DNA of 64,000 nt, from NCBI RefSeq assembly GCF_042453785.1, contig NC_091670.1:38141501-38205500 (forward strand), in the 5' to 3' direction. Within the stretch, counting starts at the first letter, position 1. The number at the start of each line of letters is the position of its first letter. Source of the stretch: Malus domestica (Eukaryota > Streptophyta > Magnoliopsida > Rosales > Rosaceae). Of the stretch, positions 22,282-34,099 are shown piece after piece. Under the pieces are notes generated by a model, which was not told where the DNA came from, did no database searches, and was given only the letters and a program-made list of their open reading frames with translations. Made by a program: the position numbers and the translations under genes.

Positions 22282-24492
22282 TGACACGCCCCGACCCTAA
22301 TATTCCCCGAATACCAGGATAGACACGTGCTGACCGACACTCGAGGGTGACGAAAGCTATTAATTGATACAAAAGCTAAGAATAAGAAATAAATACGGGT
22401 TATGAATTTAAATACAATGAATTAACAATTTAGGAACGGGTTCAGAGCATACAACTAAACATAATCACTAAAAAGAATTAAGATAAAATTGAATGAATAA
22501 AGAAGTGAGTCCTACATAGAGAGGATCCGAAGATGCTGCTGCGGAAGTGTCTTGACGCCGGGACTATGTGCCTTGATTCTAAGTCCTGAATGGGGGCGCA
22601 AAACAAAGGTGAGTGGACCAATTTCAATACATAAATAATACTAAAACAATTATGAACATACTAACCCCCACAGTTTATATATATAATGAAAACTACTAAC
22701 ATAATAAGTGATAGCTTTTAAGAAACACTAGCATGCCATAGAACATCTCAAGAGGTATAACGTGGAAAACACCATATAAATCATCGCATGTATCGTCTCG
22801 TAGATCGTCTCGTAAACGCGGTGTGCTACTAGTAAGATCACTAAATAATAATACTCCCGGCCCAATGCCTGCACCTAAGTCTTTGTGCCCGTAGCCAGAG
22901 ATAACTCCCTCCCGGCCCAATGCATGTCTCCGTGTCCCTCAGCCTTTCGCTGGGGATTATTTTTTCCCGGCCTAACTGCCAACACCAGATCCTCGCCCCA
23001 GGCGGCATAGTGTCCACTAGTTACGCCTCTCAAAATAACCACTTCATAGTATAAAGTCATCCATCGTCTATACTATAAAGAGGGGTTTCGAAAACATGTT
23101 CTAGCATCCTATCGTCATCCATCAGATAGTCTACCAGTTCATGGTTTTTATAGAAAATACGATATATCAAAATATAGCTCAATATAGGCTAATAATTAAT
23201 TCCTCACCAAAAACACGAGACGAAAATCAACATATTCAATAAACATGCTTCTCATAAATCAAATCATAAACTCGTAAGGCATGCTATTCATTTATGCAAT
23301 TAAACCATAAAATCATGTAATTTTAGAAGGGGTCCACTCACAGATACTTCGTAGCAGTAGAGTTGTGCGGATAAGGATTACCAATTCCCTCACTAGCAAT
23401 TTCACCTAAGCACAAAAAGGTAATAAATGAATAAAAGGGTTTCCAAAGGATTTGGGCTTGAATAAAATAAAATAAAAGGATTTGGGTTGGATGGGTTAGG
23501 CCCTAATAGGTTTTAGGATCCTTCGGTTTTTGGGTTAAAAGCGTGATTTGGGCCACACAACCAACACACACATACACTACACAAACACACACACATGCAC
23601 GGCATGCACATGCATGCACGACATGCATACACACACACACACACACACACACACCACACGTATGCACTCATGCAATTACACACACTAAATATACATACAC
23701 ACACACAGCACATGCATACAACACACATACTACACGGACACACACACACACACACTCCCAAAGCACGGCCCGCAGGCCTAATAACCAAAAGGGCTGGGCT
23801 TGGTCTACGGCCCAAGGCCCGTGGGTGTCCTAAACGGCCTGAAAGGCCTCGGTGCTAATCGGGGAAGAACACCGGAGCTGCTACAGCTCCGGCCGACGAT
23901 AAACAGGGGTTTTAGACCTCGATCTAACTACCAAAATGAAGAGCAAGATGAGGGGAAGAGATTGCTACCCTCGAATAGTCGTGACACGGCCGGAGGTGAC
24001 CGGAAATTCCCTCGAAACTCACGGGTTCGTCGGAAAAATGGGTGAGCTTCCCCCGCGCTGTTCCCGTCTTCAAAACCTTGGGAAAACAATGTAAATCTCA
24101 TCACACAACGTCCAACATCATCAATGGCGATTTAAAAAAAAAAAAAGGATCCAACCTTACCTAACCGGAAAAATTAGAAAAACTCGTCGGAGGTCATTTT
24201 CTCTGCTTTCACCAATCTCGCTGCTACGGAAGAGAGACCAGAGCAATGCTTGATGATGATGATGATGTTCTCGAGTAGAGTAGTTGCAGGTGTGGGTGCT
24301 CTCGGGTGTGGGTCAAAAGGTGAGAGATCGGGTAGTGAGGAAGAGAAGACTTCGAGAGAGAGAGAAGGGGGAGAACACAAGGAAGGGCAGAGAGGAGAGA
24401 GACCGAGGGACAAAATAAAAGGGGTGGGCCCCTTGGCTCACCAATTTAGGTCCAAACAATTATTTTAAAATAAATGGGGTTGAGGTGTTTCA
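22282..24492. mobile_element. Nested LTR-like insertion (2.2 kb) inside Cassandra
   Basis: Begins TGACACGCCCCGACCC and ends GGTGTTTCA (TG...CA), flanked by the 5-bp duplication GTGGC (22277-22281 and 24493-24497) inside the Cassandra internal domain. No gag-pol frame is seen. The best reading is a solo LTR of a long-LTR Gypsy element; the opening resembles Tekay/Del-like LTRs from memory. It includes CA-rich low-complexity DNA at about 23560-23760. Open frames inside are artefacts of repeats. Confidence 0.75.
23560..23760. repeat. CA-rich low-complexity tract
   Basis: Runs of CACACA interspersed with CATGCA and TACACAC within the nested LTR-like element. It produces long spurious His/Thr-rich open frames. 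Confidence 0.85.
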
Positions 24493-24785
24493 GTGGCTCT
24501 GGTACCATTATGTCACATTCCAATCTCAGCTTCGTCATAGTACGATATTGTTCGCTTTGGGCCCCGACCACGCCCTCACGGTTTTGTTTTTGGGAACTCA
24601 GACGAGAACTTCCCAGTGGGTTACCCATCCTAGGAATGATCTCGCCCAAACTCGCTTAACTTCGGAGTTCCGATAGAATCTGAAGCCAGTGAGTTCCCAA
24701 AAGGCCTCGTGCTATAGGAGATGGGCATGTACATATAAGGCACATCACCCTCCCTCCGTTGGTTGATGTGAGATGTTACATGTAA

Positions 24786-25640
24786 TGCTAGAGAGACCAA
24801 CTTTTAAATTAAATTTTGTAACTATCTAACGTGGTTATTGATAATTAGATGATTACTTAAGTATTAATTAACGTATTTATTTTTTATTTATGAGACATTA
24901 TATGCTTAATTTGTAAATTTAGTCTAAACAGTTGGTTTATCTATCATTACATATTAGTGACACATAAGATGAGAGCACTTCCAGCCCAACAAAGAAACGG
25001 TGAAGAAGAGTGAGTAGGAGAGATATAGAAGTGTACCAAAAAAAAAAAAACAACACATGAAAAAGAAATGTTTCACTTGCACCACGATGTAAATTCGAAT
25101 CTTGTTGGTTCCTAATTTAACATCTAATATAACAAATCTATTGTTTGACAAAAAATAAAAAATAAAAAAATAAATCAAGCAGTAAAAACTGAAAATATAA
25201 AATCCCACTACTCTCCTTCCTCCTCCATTCCCTTTCATATTTCCCATATTTCAACAAAAGAAAAACTACATATAAAAAATCAAATAGTTAGCAAAAGGGC
25301 CTAAAGCCCGTTTGGCTTTTGTTTCTACTTTCTTGTTTTCATTTTGTTTGCTAGAAATAAAGAGGAAGTGTACATGGTGGTAGGATGATCGTTGAAGATA
25401 TATAACATGATCGAACAGTGTAAAGGCCGAAAATATTAATGCACAGGAACTTCAATGTATAGATAAGAACAGCAAGCCAGACACAACCCAAAAGAGCCAA
25501 ACCACAGATCCACAGTTTGTACATACAAAAGCCAGGCAGCACACACACTTTTTGTTCTTTTATTTATGGCGGTACTCTTTTAACTATCTATACTAAAACC
25601 AAAGGAAGCATGTACACATTTTGTTCTTTATTCATGGTGG
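24786..25640. other. Intergenic spacer 3' of the oil-body gene
   Basis: AT-rich sequence. The segment around 25430-25530 (AGATAAGAACAG, ACACAACCCAAAAGAGCCA, AGTTTGTACA) resembles the distal flank of the phosphodiesterase units near 16475-16550 and 19610-19690. No gene is supported. Confidence 0.4.
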
Positions 25641-25680
25641 CACTCTTCTAGTTATCCATACTAAAACCATGCATGCTCGT

Positions 25681-26735
25681 CTAAGGAAAGGTTATGATTT
25701 TCTTCATTTCAGTTTGCTTAATGTCCACCGCAAAACCCTTGCCATGCAGCTTCCAGTAGTCCGCCTGCGGATTGATCCACTCTGGCTCCGCAATCTCCAC
25801 CCTCGATGTCTTCAAGGCATCCGTTGATATGTTGTATTTGGCATCCCTCGTTTCCAACAGCTCCGGCTTCACCATACCCAAATTCACCGGCTGAGGTGAC
25901 ATCATAAGGGCCGGTGCTCCCAGTGGAAGTCGGTCACCTAATTGTAACAACCCACAATGTCATTAGTAACAAATCAAAGTAACTAATTTAATTTTTAGAA
26001 GAAAAAAACCCTCTACCGATTCTTTCTATACATAAAGTTATTCTACCTCAAACGCTTATGAACACAAGTGCCCTAAGTTTTGCACATGTGCCAACCGGCG
26101 TTATCTTATGACTTACCTCGGTCAACTTGCCATGTACACCAGAATTTTCCGTAAGTTTTGGCCAAATTCTGGAGCTCAGGTTGGCCAATCATCTCGGGGA
26201 TCCGAGGATTGACCCAGAGGCCGGCTTTGATCTCGTAAGCATGCGAATGCCAAAGCTTTTGCTCATCCGGAGGCAGCGACTCAAATATCTTATCAGACAC
26301 AATATATTCTACACCTGCACAAATATGACAAAATTGCAAATTAAGCCTTAGTTAACCCTAATCGACCAAAAGAAAACAAAAGAAGAAATCCGAAAACGAA
26401 TTGGCTTGGTTTTAATTGGATTGTTACTTGTCAATTATCTTACCGATTAGGCGGCCGTGGGAGTCGTCGGAGTCGTAGACGGCGCACTGGAGGAAGTCCT
26501 GGTTGAGGCGAGTGACGTAGTGGTGGGTCTCGATCTGACGAGTCATGTCGTGGCTGTAGAGCGCAAAAGTGCACACGTGCTGGCTCATCTGGTTCACCGG
26601 CTTGAGGGACTGCATCATCTCGGCGCCCTTGTCCAGGACGTGCTGTCCCATCGTCATCGGCTTCCCCGGAGGCGTTGGCTGATCTCCCAGCCTGGAGGCG
26701 GGGTTAGGAGTCGGTGTCTTGTCACTTGAAGCCAT
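25681..26735 (-). CDS. OBAP1: Oil-body-associated protein (OBAP1 type)
   Basis: Three exons (26735-26444, 26314-26117, 25937-25681) encode 248 residues, matching the about 240 of Arabidopsis OBAP1. Characteristic blocks are LKPVNQMSQHVCTFALYSHD, HHYVTRLNQDFLQCAVYDS, LIGVEYIVSDKIFESLPPDE and QPELQNLAKTYGKFWCTWQV. There is no signal peptide or long membrane helix. Known members of this DUF1264 family sit on seed oil bodies and affect lipid storage. A MITE begins 201 bp upstream of the ATG (26936), so the promoter may be altered. Confidence 0.93.
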
Positions 26736-26935
26736 CTCAAAACGACGTTGTGTCTTGCTTCGGATCTCAAATGTACAGTCTAGTCTGTGTGTATGACTGC
26801 TAAATAACCAGAGTTCAGAGGGAGGAGGAGGGAGGAGGAATAAATAAGTGGATGGGAACATACGTGGGTGTTTTGGGAGGCTTCCACGTGGAACTGCACG
26901 TTGCATGGGGAGGAGCGAGGTGGCTGAGGCTTGTG

Positions 26936-27152
26936 GGACTTGGATTGTCCCTCCCATTTCGGTGCCCTCTCCGTGCCCTCCTGTTTTGTGTGATCACGGT
27001 TAAGCCACGTCAACATTTTATATTATTTTTTTATAAAAATAATAAAACAAAAAGAAATAGTAATATAAAATATTGACGTGGCTTAACCGTGACCACATAA
27101 ACAGGAGGGCACGAGGAGGGTACTGAAATGGGAGGGCAGACAATCCAAGTCC
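26936..27152. mobile_element. Mutator-type MITE upstream of the oil-body gene
   Basis: 217 bp; the ends GGACTTGGATTGTC and GACAATCCAAGTCC are inverted. Target duplication AGGCTTGTG at 26927-26935 and 27153-27161. The arms share GGTTAAGCCACGTCAACATT with 20294-20512 and 27245-27453. Confidence 0.93.
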
Positions 27153-27244
27153 AGGCTTGTGAGTTAAGGCTGCCAAATGTGGAAGATTGAGTACTAGGTT
27201 GCTTTGGTGGCTTCTAAGTATATTGAGGTGAGCTTAAAGAGTGG

Positions 27245-27453
27245 GGACTTGGATTGTCTGCCCTCTAATTGTGGTGCCCTCCTGTTTTTGTGGTCACGGT
27301 TAAGCCACGTTAACATTTTATATTACTATTTCTTTTTGTTTTATTATTTTTATAAAAAAATAATATAAAATATTAACGTGGCTTAACCGTGACCACACAA
27401 AACAGGAGGGCACGGGGAGGGCACCGAAATGGGAGGGCAGACAATCCAAATCC
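27245..27453. mobile_element. Mutator-type MITE, second copy 92 bp further upstream
   Basis: 209 bp; ends GGACTTGGATTGTCTGCC and GGCAGACAATCCAAATCC. Target duplication AAAGAGTGG at 27236-27244 and 27454-27462. Nearly the whole element is an inverted repeat around an AT-rich centre, so a transcript would form a long hairpin. Confidence 0.93.
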
Positions 27454-27462
27454 AAAGAGTGG

Positions 27463-28976
27463 AGCAACACTGACATCTGTACAGTTCGTTTGGTACTTGT
27501 GTTGGGTCAGAATCTTTGATTCGGTTTGTCCGGTCCGGTCTGGTCTGATGCAATCCAAAAAGATAGGTTGTCTTCGGGTTGAGTCGTGCTAGGCTGACCT
27601 TAAACAAGCGTGGGTTGTATTAAAAACGGCCCTACAAGAGCAATTCTTCCTCTAAAAAATGAATTTGGCCTAAAGTTCATTTAATTCACTCAAATAAGTT
27701 GTAATAACTCCAATGAACAGTAATTGATCAAGTGTATTTCCATTTCTAAAAAATAAGCTGGGCAAGGAGTCTAGTCAATTCGTATATATATATAAATATA
27801 ATTTTTTTAATTTTTTTTGTATTTTTAAACAATTTTTATAATTTTTTATTAAGTTAATTAATCTGGACCATTGGATTTCAAAAACGAATTAAATCCAATA
27901 GCCTAAAAGTGAACACATGGCCCGTGGTAAGATTCTAACATTTTTTTTAATACTGGAACGCGCACTCACACACACGTGTATCCCACATGCCAACGGCAAA
28001 AAAAAGAAATTCACATGGTTAATGTTAGTCTGGTGTCATGTAGGCCAATCTCTTGCTCAGTTCATTATGTGATGGGCTCAAAGCTGGCCTCTACTTTGGG
28101 CCAGCCTATTGGGTGGGGTGGAGTGGGTTTTTAGGGAGGGGGAGCTGGCCTGAAAAATAGACTTTGAGCTAGCACATTTGTTAGGAGTGAAAGTGCTCTA
28201 AGGATACCCGTGGAAAGTCACAAACGTTATATGTGCTCTTTGATCTAAAAGGGCACGAATGTTCATGCCCCTAACAAATGGCCACGATCCAGGTACATTT
28301 AATGGGTCCGTTACCTCTATCGGCCTGGCCTGCGATCCAAGAGCAATTCCATTCGTTTTAGGAGGATAGATGCAAGTAAGGGCACGTAAAATGTCTTTAT
28401 CATTCACTCAAAATAATATTTGTCTTTGTGCAACTTTGAATAGGCAAGGATTTTTTAATCTTTTGCATCGTCGAATTGTGCATGAATTATCGACAAAGTG
28501 TGCATGAATATTCTTCCACATTTTTTTTTCTGTCATCTCATTTCCCATGACCGGGTCATGAGAAACACACACCCAACACTCAATTTGCCTTTTCACTTTT
28601 TTTTTTATTTGTTAAAAAATATGAAGAGTGAAAAATAAAAATACGAGATTGTAGTAAAAATAGATGTTGAGTTGTGGTATGGTATGGTGTGGTGTTGGGA
28701 ATGAACAAGATGGTTGAGTATTAATGGAATAATAAAAGAATTCCTTTTTTTTTTTCAATTTTTACAGTAGATTAATTATGACCATTGATTTTCCTTCCAT
28801 TCAAATCAGATGCAACAGAATGTAACTTGTGTAATTTTTTTCAATCTTGAGAGTCTCCTTAGCATTTCTTATTGAAGATGTATTATCCAATTTTCACACG
28901 TTACAATAAACCACATGTATATAATAGCTGCTATTCTTTTTTTTTCTTTTTTTTTTCCTTCTTTTTTTGAATCCTC
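27463..28976. other. Intergenic; possible transposon remnant
   Basis: Mostly AT-rich. A minus-strand stretch at about 28420-28590 reads CWVCVSHDPVMGNEM...MWKNIHAHF, resembling the Myb/SANT-like protein of Harbinger transposons (often annotated glutathione S-transferase T3-like). It has no other domain and is probably decayed. Homopolymer T tracts lie at 28740-28755 and 28935-28970. Confidence 0.4.
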
Positions 28977-31946
28977 TCAGATCTCGTTAACCTCAATTTC
29001 CTTGTTCTTCTTTGAAACTAGCATGGGGCTCCCGGGCCTATACTTGTACCTCTTTGTAACAAACACATAGATGAAGAAGTTGATCAAGCTCATCAATGAA
29101 AGCAACCAATAGAAAAGATTCAAATGGTTCAAGTTAATGTTGTTCCCAGCCAACCAGCCTCCACTTTTTGTGTTACCTTTTGTTGCATTGTTCACAATCT
29201 TAACCAAAATGGTGCTGAAGAAATACCCTAGTGCCATGGAGCTCCACAAAAAGCAAGTTGAAATTGATTTCAACCCTTTGGGAGCCTCCGAGTAGAAAAA
29301 CTCAAGAAGCCCCACGTAAGTGAACATGTCGGCTATTCCAAAAATGAAGTACTGGAAAGACAACCAGAATGTGCTGATTGGCAATGGCTGCAGGACCGGC
29401 CTTGCCAACAGCATGTTGTGCTCTCTTGCCACATCTTTTCTTTTCACTTCCATGATTCCAGCCACACCCATGGAAACACATGAGAGAACTAACCCTACTC
29501 CTATGCGCTGCAAGTGCGTTATGCCAGAGGGTATACCGGTGAACTTACTTGCAATGGGGACGAAGACACGGTCGTAGACAGGAATTATGATGATGAGGAA
29601 GACCAGGGGGATGATGGGGAGTGAGGCTGGTGGGATTTTGAAATGCTTGGTGATGCTCGTGTCCATGGTGAGAGCTTGTTGGATTGAGAAGGTTTGGAGC
29701 TGTGCCAGGCATAGAGTCATTATAATTGTGCAGCAAAATATTGGGACCAAGCCTAGGAGGATTTTTGCATTTTCCACTTGTGTGACTCTGCAAAGTTTCC
29801 ATGGGTTTGGAGGCTGCTGTTCATCAACTTCCCCTCTTTGGATGGATGCTTTGTCCAAAAACCTGAATAGAAATTTAATTACGTGTTAGGCAAGGAACAA
29901 ATAACAAGAAGCTTCCTTATGACGGGAATAGAAATTCAATTATGTGTTACCAAACAAGTTGGCATGTAACATGTTTTATTGTGAGACTGAATGAGAATTG
30001 TAGATTAGGTTTAAATTTGACTGAATGCTTGGTCCTAATCCAGTTCAACCGATAACATAACATATAAGATATCTGGAAGTTAGTAGTGAAGTTGAAGCTT
30101 CACAATTAATGTCCTTTCAAGGGTGAAGATCTTATATTTTAGTAAAAATTTAAAAGGTACCTGAAAATGGGTCTGTGAGGTAGGAATTCTTGTTCAAGAG
30201 AAGCTTCCTTGTCTTTGCTAATCTCATACAATTCTGTGGCGTCTTCTGGAAGGCTAAGATTTCTGTTACGGATGGCTGCAACATACACCTGAAACGGACA
30301 TGAGCAACAAGTCAGCTAGTTGTGATTAACGTTTGATCTTAACAAACTGAGTATATTTGGAAGCAGTCGTTAAGAATCTTCCTTTTACCGGCCTCTTACT
30401 AATTATAAACACCAATCGGAAAGAGAAGTATATACGTAGTGACTTAGTAAGGTTTTTACACCAAATTTTGTTTTTGATTTCCCCCACCTTAGTATTCGCT
30501 TGTATGAAGCCAAAAAAAAAAAACAAAAAAAAAAATTTGAGAAAAGAAAGACAGGCCTGGAACTAGTGTTTAAAGGGTTGACAAAAGAAACAAACCTGTA
30601 TAATTTCAACTATGGCACTAGTTCCTCTGATAACTTGTATCCGATACACCGGCAATCCTGCAAGAAAGATAACCACGCCCAAGAACATGGCGATGGTACA
30701 GAGCCCAAATCCCCAATCCCATCCTTTATTGTCTTGAACCCACACAATTAGGGTTAAACTGACTACACCACCCAAGCACACAGATAGCAACAGAAAGTTG
30801 AAGAAGCTAGACATCTGCCCTGTCTCTCTCGGGTCCGATTCGTCAAATTGATCGGCACCGTGTGATGGCAACGTGGCCTTCAGCCCGGCAGCGGCGGCCG
30901 CCATCGTGTAGAGAGCAATAAAAAGAAGGGCAGCATTTCCACCTTCAACTTTCTCACATTTAGCAGTTGGATCAAAGACATTGCAGACTGGTGGCCTGAG
31001 TTTAGGGTAGTGAGCTTGTACAGTCATTAGTGCTAGTCCCTGAAATGAAAATTTACAACACGTGTATGCATAAAAAAACTATTGAATTGCAAATTATACA
31101 CAAATAGAACTGTTTACAAATTTTGAATTGAAAAATAAAACCAAGGGTCATTGAACAGACAATAAGTTGTATCCAACACAATTTAGAGCCATTTTATTGT
31201 CTATTTAGCATCCATCTGGTTCTATTTCATTAAAGGTTCATAACTCGTTATATTTGTGCATTTTTTGCGATTTATGTGAGTAATTTGAGTATTTTGTGCA
31301 TACCACAAACTCGAAGCACCCAGAAATAAGAAGAATTTTGAATCTGCCAAAGAAGGTGTCTGCAAGGATGGCCATGAGAATGGACAGAATAAAGCCAGTT
31401 CCCATGTAGTTGGTGAGTTCGTTAGCTGCATCTGCTAGCTCAAAGTGCATGACCTCATTGAAGTAGGTAACCAAGTTCACAGCCAGGGCAAGACTTGCCA
31501 TGCTCTCAAAAGCCAATGTACCTGCAACATGTAAAAACAACACTCAAAATGGTAAATTAGTCAAGGATTAGATATTATGCATTTATGGTGATCATGTAAG
31601 CATATGTAGATTATGCTAGTTAGTTAGGACAGGGTGTCCCCCCTCTCACGCCAGAATTCTTCTTATCGTACATTAGACCAGTTTGGAATATGGTTTTCTT
31701 AGAAGAAAAAGAAAGTTATTATGTATAGGATATGTGTACTAAAGAGTACCTAGTATGAGCACAGCAGTTTTCATTCCTCCATGTTTATATTTCACAGCTG
31801 ACCTTCCCTTCCAATCAACCTTCCCTTCAACAAGCTCAAATTTGTCCTGCAGGTTAATAAATCAAAGAGAATATAAATAACAAGATCGAATTCGAAAGAA
31901 ATATAATTAAGATCATATGTACTCATTAATTTGTTAAATTTACCAT
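28977..31946 (-). CDS. NRT1/PTR family (NPF4-like) membrane transporter
   Basis: Six exons (31946-31944, 31846-31750, 31521-31304, 31039-30596, 30288-30161, 29862-28977) encode 591 residues, the usual NPF length. The first coding exon appears to be just the ATG, since GT follows at once and the next exon continues [18 protein letters not shown]. Multiple hydrophobic helices follow, with family blocks [51 protein letters not shown] and [10 protein letters not shown]. The ExxER proton motif of many NPFs is replaced by GTLAFES, as I recall for NPF4. NPF4 members move nitrate or hormones such as abscisic acid across the plasma membrane; the substrate here is unknown. Confidence 0.92.
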
Positions 31947-32052
31947 AGCTAGCTACGAGGATGCAGTGATTCCCTCTCTGGTACTAAAGAGAAGAGATGA
32001 TGATATGAATTTTAGAAAATGGATGAGTAGCGCCTAATGGAAACTGAGGTTT

Positions 32053-32062
32053 GTATATATAA
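32053..32062 (-). promoter_or_regulatory. TATA box of the NPF gene
   Basis: The minus strand reads TTATATATAC about 110 bp upstream of the ATG at 31946, a suitable position for a TATA box with a leader of about 75 nt. The start site itself is not known. Confidence 0.5.
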
Positions 32063-32069
32063 GAACTTG

Positions 32070-33100
32070 ACACAGGTGGACTTGGGGACTTAATGGAAGT
32101 TGTGTACGTAACAAACATTTGTGATGCCCATAATGCCCTTTAAAATTAGGGATAAAATTACCTTTTATAATTATAAAATTAAAATTCAAACGAAAATTTG
32201 CCAATTATAAAATTCAACGAATAATTGATAAAACTAAAATTCATGATAAAATTTGACCGCTCCTTATAAATTTGAGGAAAATCGACAAATATCTCCTTGC
32301 TATAAGCCGACCTTCATGAGTAAGATTCCCAAGACATGTCCAGATTGTCCAAGAGGAAACATATATGAATAAGGTAGCATTTACTGCTAAAAAATAAAAT
32401 AAGCTAATTTTTGTTTTTTCTTGGTATCATGAAGTGGACAATGAAATTTTTAGCTCAAATGATGACGTATTTATTCACAATAAAGAACATTTAATCCTCG
32501 TCCTCTTTTATAAAAGAATAATGATAGAAACATCAAAAATTTAAAACCAAATCATGTGGTTGTAGATAATTAAATTATTAATTAATGTAGATTAACATAT
32601 TTGTTTCTTATTAGAGACACATCATTTGATTTACAAAATTTAATCTTCCTAATATTATCCTTTATAAAATATTGAGTTTTCAATTTTTGCGTGGATTAAA
32701 ACATGATAGCCCTAACGGGCATGCAACACTCCAAAAGCCTAAGCAACTTTTGTGCCAGAGTTTTCATTGTTTAAACTAGCATATGGGCATATACAAAGTG
32801 TGTGAGAAAATTTATTAATTTTGTTTTTGAAATAGAAGGAGAGAGGAACAGAGTGATAGAGAATGTCGGGGTGGGAAGTTCTTTTTTTTTTTTTTGTTTA
32901 ATTAGATATATGTTAGGAGTACATGTATGTGAGACTTTGAAAAAAAACAACAAAATTTGGTTGTGTGAAATTACATTTCTGCCTCATATTTTTTATTAAT
33001 GTTCTGTTTTAATTAGAGGGTTAAACTTGTAATTTTATAGGGTTTTGGTTGACAATGAGTGTTTTATTAATTAGTAGAGATACTGGTAGTGTCATGGAAA
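32070..33100. other. Intergenic, no supported gene
   Basis: AT-rich spacer upstream of the transporter gene. No motif, RNA gene or element with clear ends was recognised. Confidence 0.5.
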
Positions 33101-33104
33101 AAGA

Positions 33105-33300
33105 GTCCGGATCGTCTTTATGAGGATCCCGGAGATCTGTAAATCATGCACGTTCATTGTATATCGTGCAGTCAGAAATTATTTTTAATATTTTTATTTA
33201 AAAATAAACATAAACAGTACTTGACAAAAACTGACCGCACGATGTACGATGAACGAACACGATTTACGGATCCCTAGAATTCTCCGGAGAGGATCCTGTT
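33105..33300. mobile_element. MITE of the GGATCC-ended family, diverged
   Basis: Starts GTCCGGATCGTC and ends CTCCGGAGAGGATCC. Internal arms pair TCGTGCAGTCAG with CTGACCGCACGA. Relatives lie at 48040-48220 and about 60600-60800. No target duplication is visible here. Confidence 0.6.
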
Positions 33301-33892
33301 GGATGGAAACAAGAATTATGGCAGTGATTTTCAGACTCTGTTTTCGCCTTTTTCACTTTATTTCTTTTTTGTTTCTAGACTCTCCTCTAATTTGTTCGAT
33401 TTAAAGACAAGAAAAACATGAAGAGTTGCATAGGAAGAAAATAAGAATGTATAAATCACTACACCCTAAATTTCTATATTGCCGGGTTCGTAATTCCTTG
33501 TCAACGAAGAAAGAAAGGTAAAACAAATGAGTAGATGCATATGGAGAAAGTATCCAACAAGGGATTGAGTGCAACCAAAATATTAGGGGTACGTTCAAGT
33601 TCTAATTCTAGAAAAAAATTCACAAAAGAAACATTACAGGAAGAAGTATCTTGCATTTCACCCAAGTCCAAAAGCATCTAGACACTTGCTGTTGGAGAAT
33701 CCTTGTTTTTGGACACTACTATCTGCCTCTTTCTTGCAGCAAATTAATCATCCACATCAAGAGCATCATAGTTTCCACGTAAACATGATTAGTGAAATCT
33801 AATTAGAAACCCTTTAATCAGTGCAAATTGTCAGACTATACAAGTGTGGGGCTTAGCATTAAAAAGGACTTGCATGTTCTTATTGGAGAAGG

Positions 33893-34087
33893 AAAGGGAT
33901 CCTCTACGGATCCTTCCCCCTAATCCACAAAATCAAGAAATCTGTATCGTTGAAATTTGATCCAACATCTACAAATAAGGGCCCATTTTAAAAATTATAA
34001 TAACTTCAACCGTTAAATCAAATTTTAACAGTACATATCTTCTGATTTGATGAACTATGAGGAAGAGATCCGGACATGATCCCTTTT
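33893..34087. mobile_element. Probable MITE (AAAGGGATCC ends)
   Basis: The left edge AAAGGGATCCTCTACGGATC and the right edge GATCCGGACATGATCCCTTTT are inverted. The centre is AT-rich. The family differs internally from the element at 33105. Target duplication was not resolved. Confidence 0.5.
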
Positions 34088-34099
34088 CATTGAATAATG

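Larger units (their letters stand above)
21951..24780 (-). mobile_element. Cassandra TRIM element with a nested insertion
   Basis: Two LTRs (21951-22220 and 24511-24780) lie within the 5-bp duplication TGTAA (21946-21950, 24781-24785). On the minus strand the 5' LTR is followed after 3 bp by TGGTACCAGAGCC, the primer-binding site for initiator tRNA-Met. The 3' LTR is preceded by the purine-rich CTAAGAGGGTGGAT. Both LTRs carry the 5S-like segment. Without the nested 2.2 kb insertion the element would be about 0.6 kb, the normal Cassandra size, with no coding sequence. Confidence 0.92.

Noticed and set aside
23513-23858. Cys/Val- and His/Thr-rich open frames
   Set aside because: Produced by the CA/GT low-complexity tract inside the nested LTR-like element.
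18978-24680. Genuine 5S rRNA genes
   Set aside because: The matches are partial (about 75 bp), lack the 5' and 3' parts of 5S, and lie inside TG...CA LTRs with 5-bp duplications, so they are Cassandra LTRs.
27463-28200. A further large MITE (GAGCAATTC...GTGCTCTAA edges)
   Set aside because: The edges are weak and no target duplication or inverted arms could be confirmed by eye.
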